6,710 nucleotides of DNA from DATKMG01 sp035541995 (lineage in GTDB: Bacteria; Acidobacteriota; Terriglobia; Versatilivoradales; Versatilivoraceae). The stretch spans positions 1 to 6,710 of the forward strand of contig DATKMG010000743.1 in assembly GCA_035541995.1 (NCBI GenBank), read 5' to 3'. Below the pieces are notes generated by a model. It saw nothing but the letters and a program-made list of their open reading frames with translations. It was not told the DNA's origin and made no database searches. Positions within the stretch are counted from its first letter, which is position 1, and each line of letters opens with the position of its first letter. Made by a program: the position numbers and the translations under genes. Below, piece by piece: positions 6,028 through 6,710 of this stretch.

Positions 6028-6710
6028 TTAAAGCATGATATTAGACTTCACTAGTTCTAGGCGGGGTTCACTGGAAGCCAGAACATCCCCAATAATGGCG
6101 GCTTGGGGACAGTCGGACTTCCGTAATTCCTCAACTAATTCTTCTGCTCGCGAGGCTGACAGAGCAATAAGGAGTCCTCCAGAGGTCTGGGGATCATAAC
6201 AGAGTCCTTCCTCTTCGCGATTGACCTCGGCGCTCACAGTTAATTGAGCGGCCACAAGCTCCCGGTTCAACGGCGTCATACGAGTCGTGGCACCTCCCCG
6301 AATCATTTCTAGAGCCTCTGGATAATGAGGGACGCGGGAAAGATTCAGTCGCAAACAGGCACGGCTGGCTCGGCATATCTCCATTGCATGCCCAGCAAGT
6401 CCAAAGCCAGAAACATCTGTGCAGGCATGCGGCTCAAAACGAAGCATGGATTCGCATGCCTTTTTGTTGAGTTTCACCAAGTCTAGGAGAACGCGATCAA
6501 GGACAGCATCGGCAAGCTTCCCGGCGCGAACTCCGCCAATGATGACCCCCGACCCGATAGGTTTGGTCAAAACCAATAGGTCACCAGGTCTAGCGCCACT
6601 GTTGGGAACGAACTTCTGGGGATGGACGATACCCGTAACTGACAAACCGTATTTCAACTCATCGTCTTTGACCGTATGCCCCCCAACCAGAGCGGTCCCC
6701 GCCTCCTCGA
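6028..6710 (-). CDS. selD: Selenide, water dikinase (selenophosphate synthetase), partial at N-terminus
   Basis: The frame is open to the right edge of the window, so about 227 C-terminal codons of a protein usually near 345 residues are visible. SelD uses ATP, selenide and water to make selenophosphate, AMP and phosphate; selenophosphate is the selenium donor for selenocysteine (SelA/SelB) and 2-selenouridine in tRNA (SelU). Visible family marks are LVGGHTVKDDELKYGLSVTG near the edge, then GDLLVLTKPIGSG, TDVSGFGLAGHAMEI (TDVSGFGLAGH encoded at 6388-6420), and DPQTSGGLL further on. A TTG at 6657-6655 looks like a start but is internal, because the conserved GGHT block precedes it in frame. 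The catalytic Cys or Sec and the Lys near the N-terminus are outside the window, so it cannot be told whether this SelD is itself a selenoprotein. It is followed by the DUF1015 gene after 29 bases. The stop is TAA. Confidence 0.95.
   Translation of the reverse strand, partial: EEAGTALVGGHTVKDDELKYGLSVTGIVHPQKFVPNSGARPGDLLVLTKPIGSGVIIGGVRAGKLADAVLDRVLLDLVKLNKKACESMLRFEPHACTDVSGFGLAGHAMEICRASRACLRLNLSRVPHYPEALEMIRGGATTRMTPLNRELVAAQLTVSAEVNREEEGLCYDPQTSGGLLIALSASRAEELVEELRKSDCPQAAIIGDVLASSEPRLELVKSNIML

Noticed and set aside
6028..6657. selD read as a short complete 209-residue protein from a TTG
   Set aside because: The same frame stays open to the window edge and encodes the conserved GGHT block before the TTG, so the gene is cut by the window and not short.
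1..6710. CRISPR array, mobile element, defence cassette, or RNA gene
   Set aside because: No regularly spaced repeats, transposase or integrase motifs, terminal inverted repeats, or tRNA/rRNA signatures were seen on either strand.

Overview
The window carries six protein-coding genes typical of a bacterial chromosome. Two are cut by the window edges. There is no sign of a phage, insertion sequence, CRISPR array or RNA gene. Base composition looks roughly balanced by eye. The mix of genes points to a free-living Gram-negative-type bacterium with large signalling proteins: an exopolysaccharide priming transferase, a GAF-GAF-PP2C phosphatase, a divergent QueC paralogue, a signal-peptide-bearing Amt, a DUF1015 protein and SelD. 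From memory of similar proteins I lean towards Acidobacteriota or a neighbouring deep lineage, but the sequence alone does not settle this.

Layout from left to right. Positions 1-155 (+) hold the last 50 codons of a bacterial sugar transferase (exopolysaccharide priming glycosyltransferase); most of the gene lies to the left. A 239-base non-coding stretch follows. On the minus strand, a QueC-superfamily ATPase (2173-2886) and a two-GAF SpoIIE/RsbU-type serine phosphatase (395-2176) overlap by an ATGA junction and are read in that order as one operon. A divergent intergenic region (2887-3196) holds a good sigma70-like promoter for the rightward gene, a perfect 7-bp dyad, and a pair of 11-bp tandem repeats. 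The rightward gene is an ammonium transporter (3197-4621, +). It converges on a second minus-strand operon: selD (from beyond 6710 down to 6028), then 29 bases later a DUF1015 protein (4664-5998).

How they may work together. SelD makes selenophosphate, the selenium donor for selenocysteine and 2-selenouridine; its close linkage to a DUF1015 gene of unknown function suggests related use. The QueC-like enzyme belongs to a family that makes the nitrile of preQ0 from a carboxylate, ATP and ammonia, yet its second-strand motif differs from canonical QueC, and its partner is a signalling phosphatase rather than other queuosine genes. The ammonium transporter is divergently transcribed from it. No clear new multi-gene system is proven here. 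The most unusual points are the QueC-like/phosphatase operon and the selD-DUF1015 pair.
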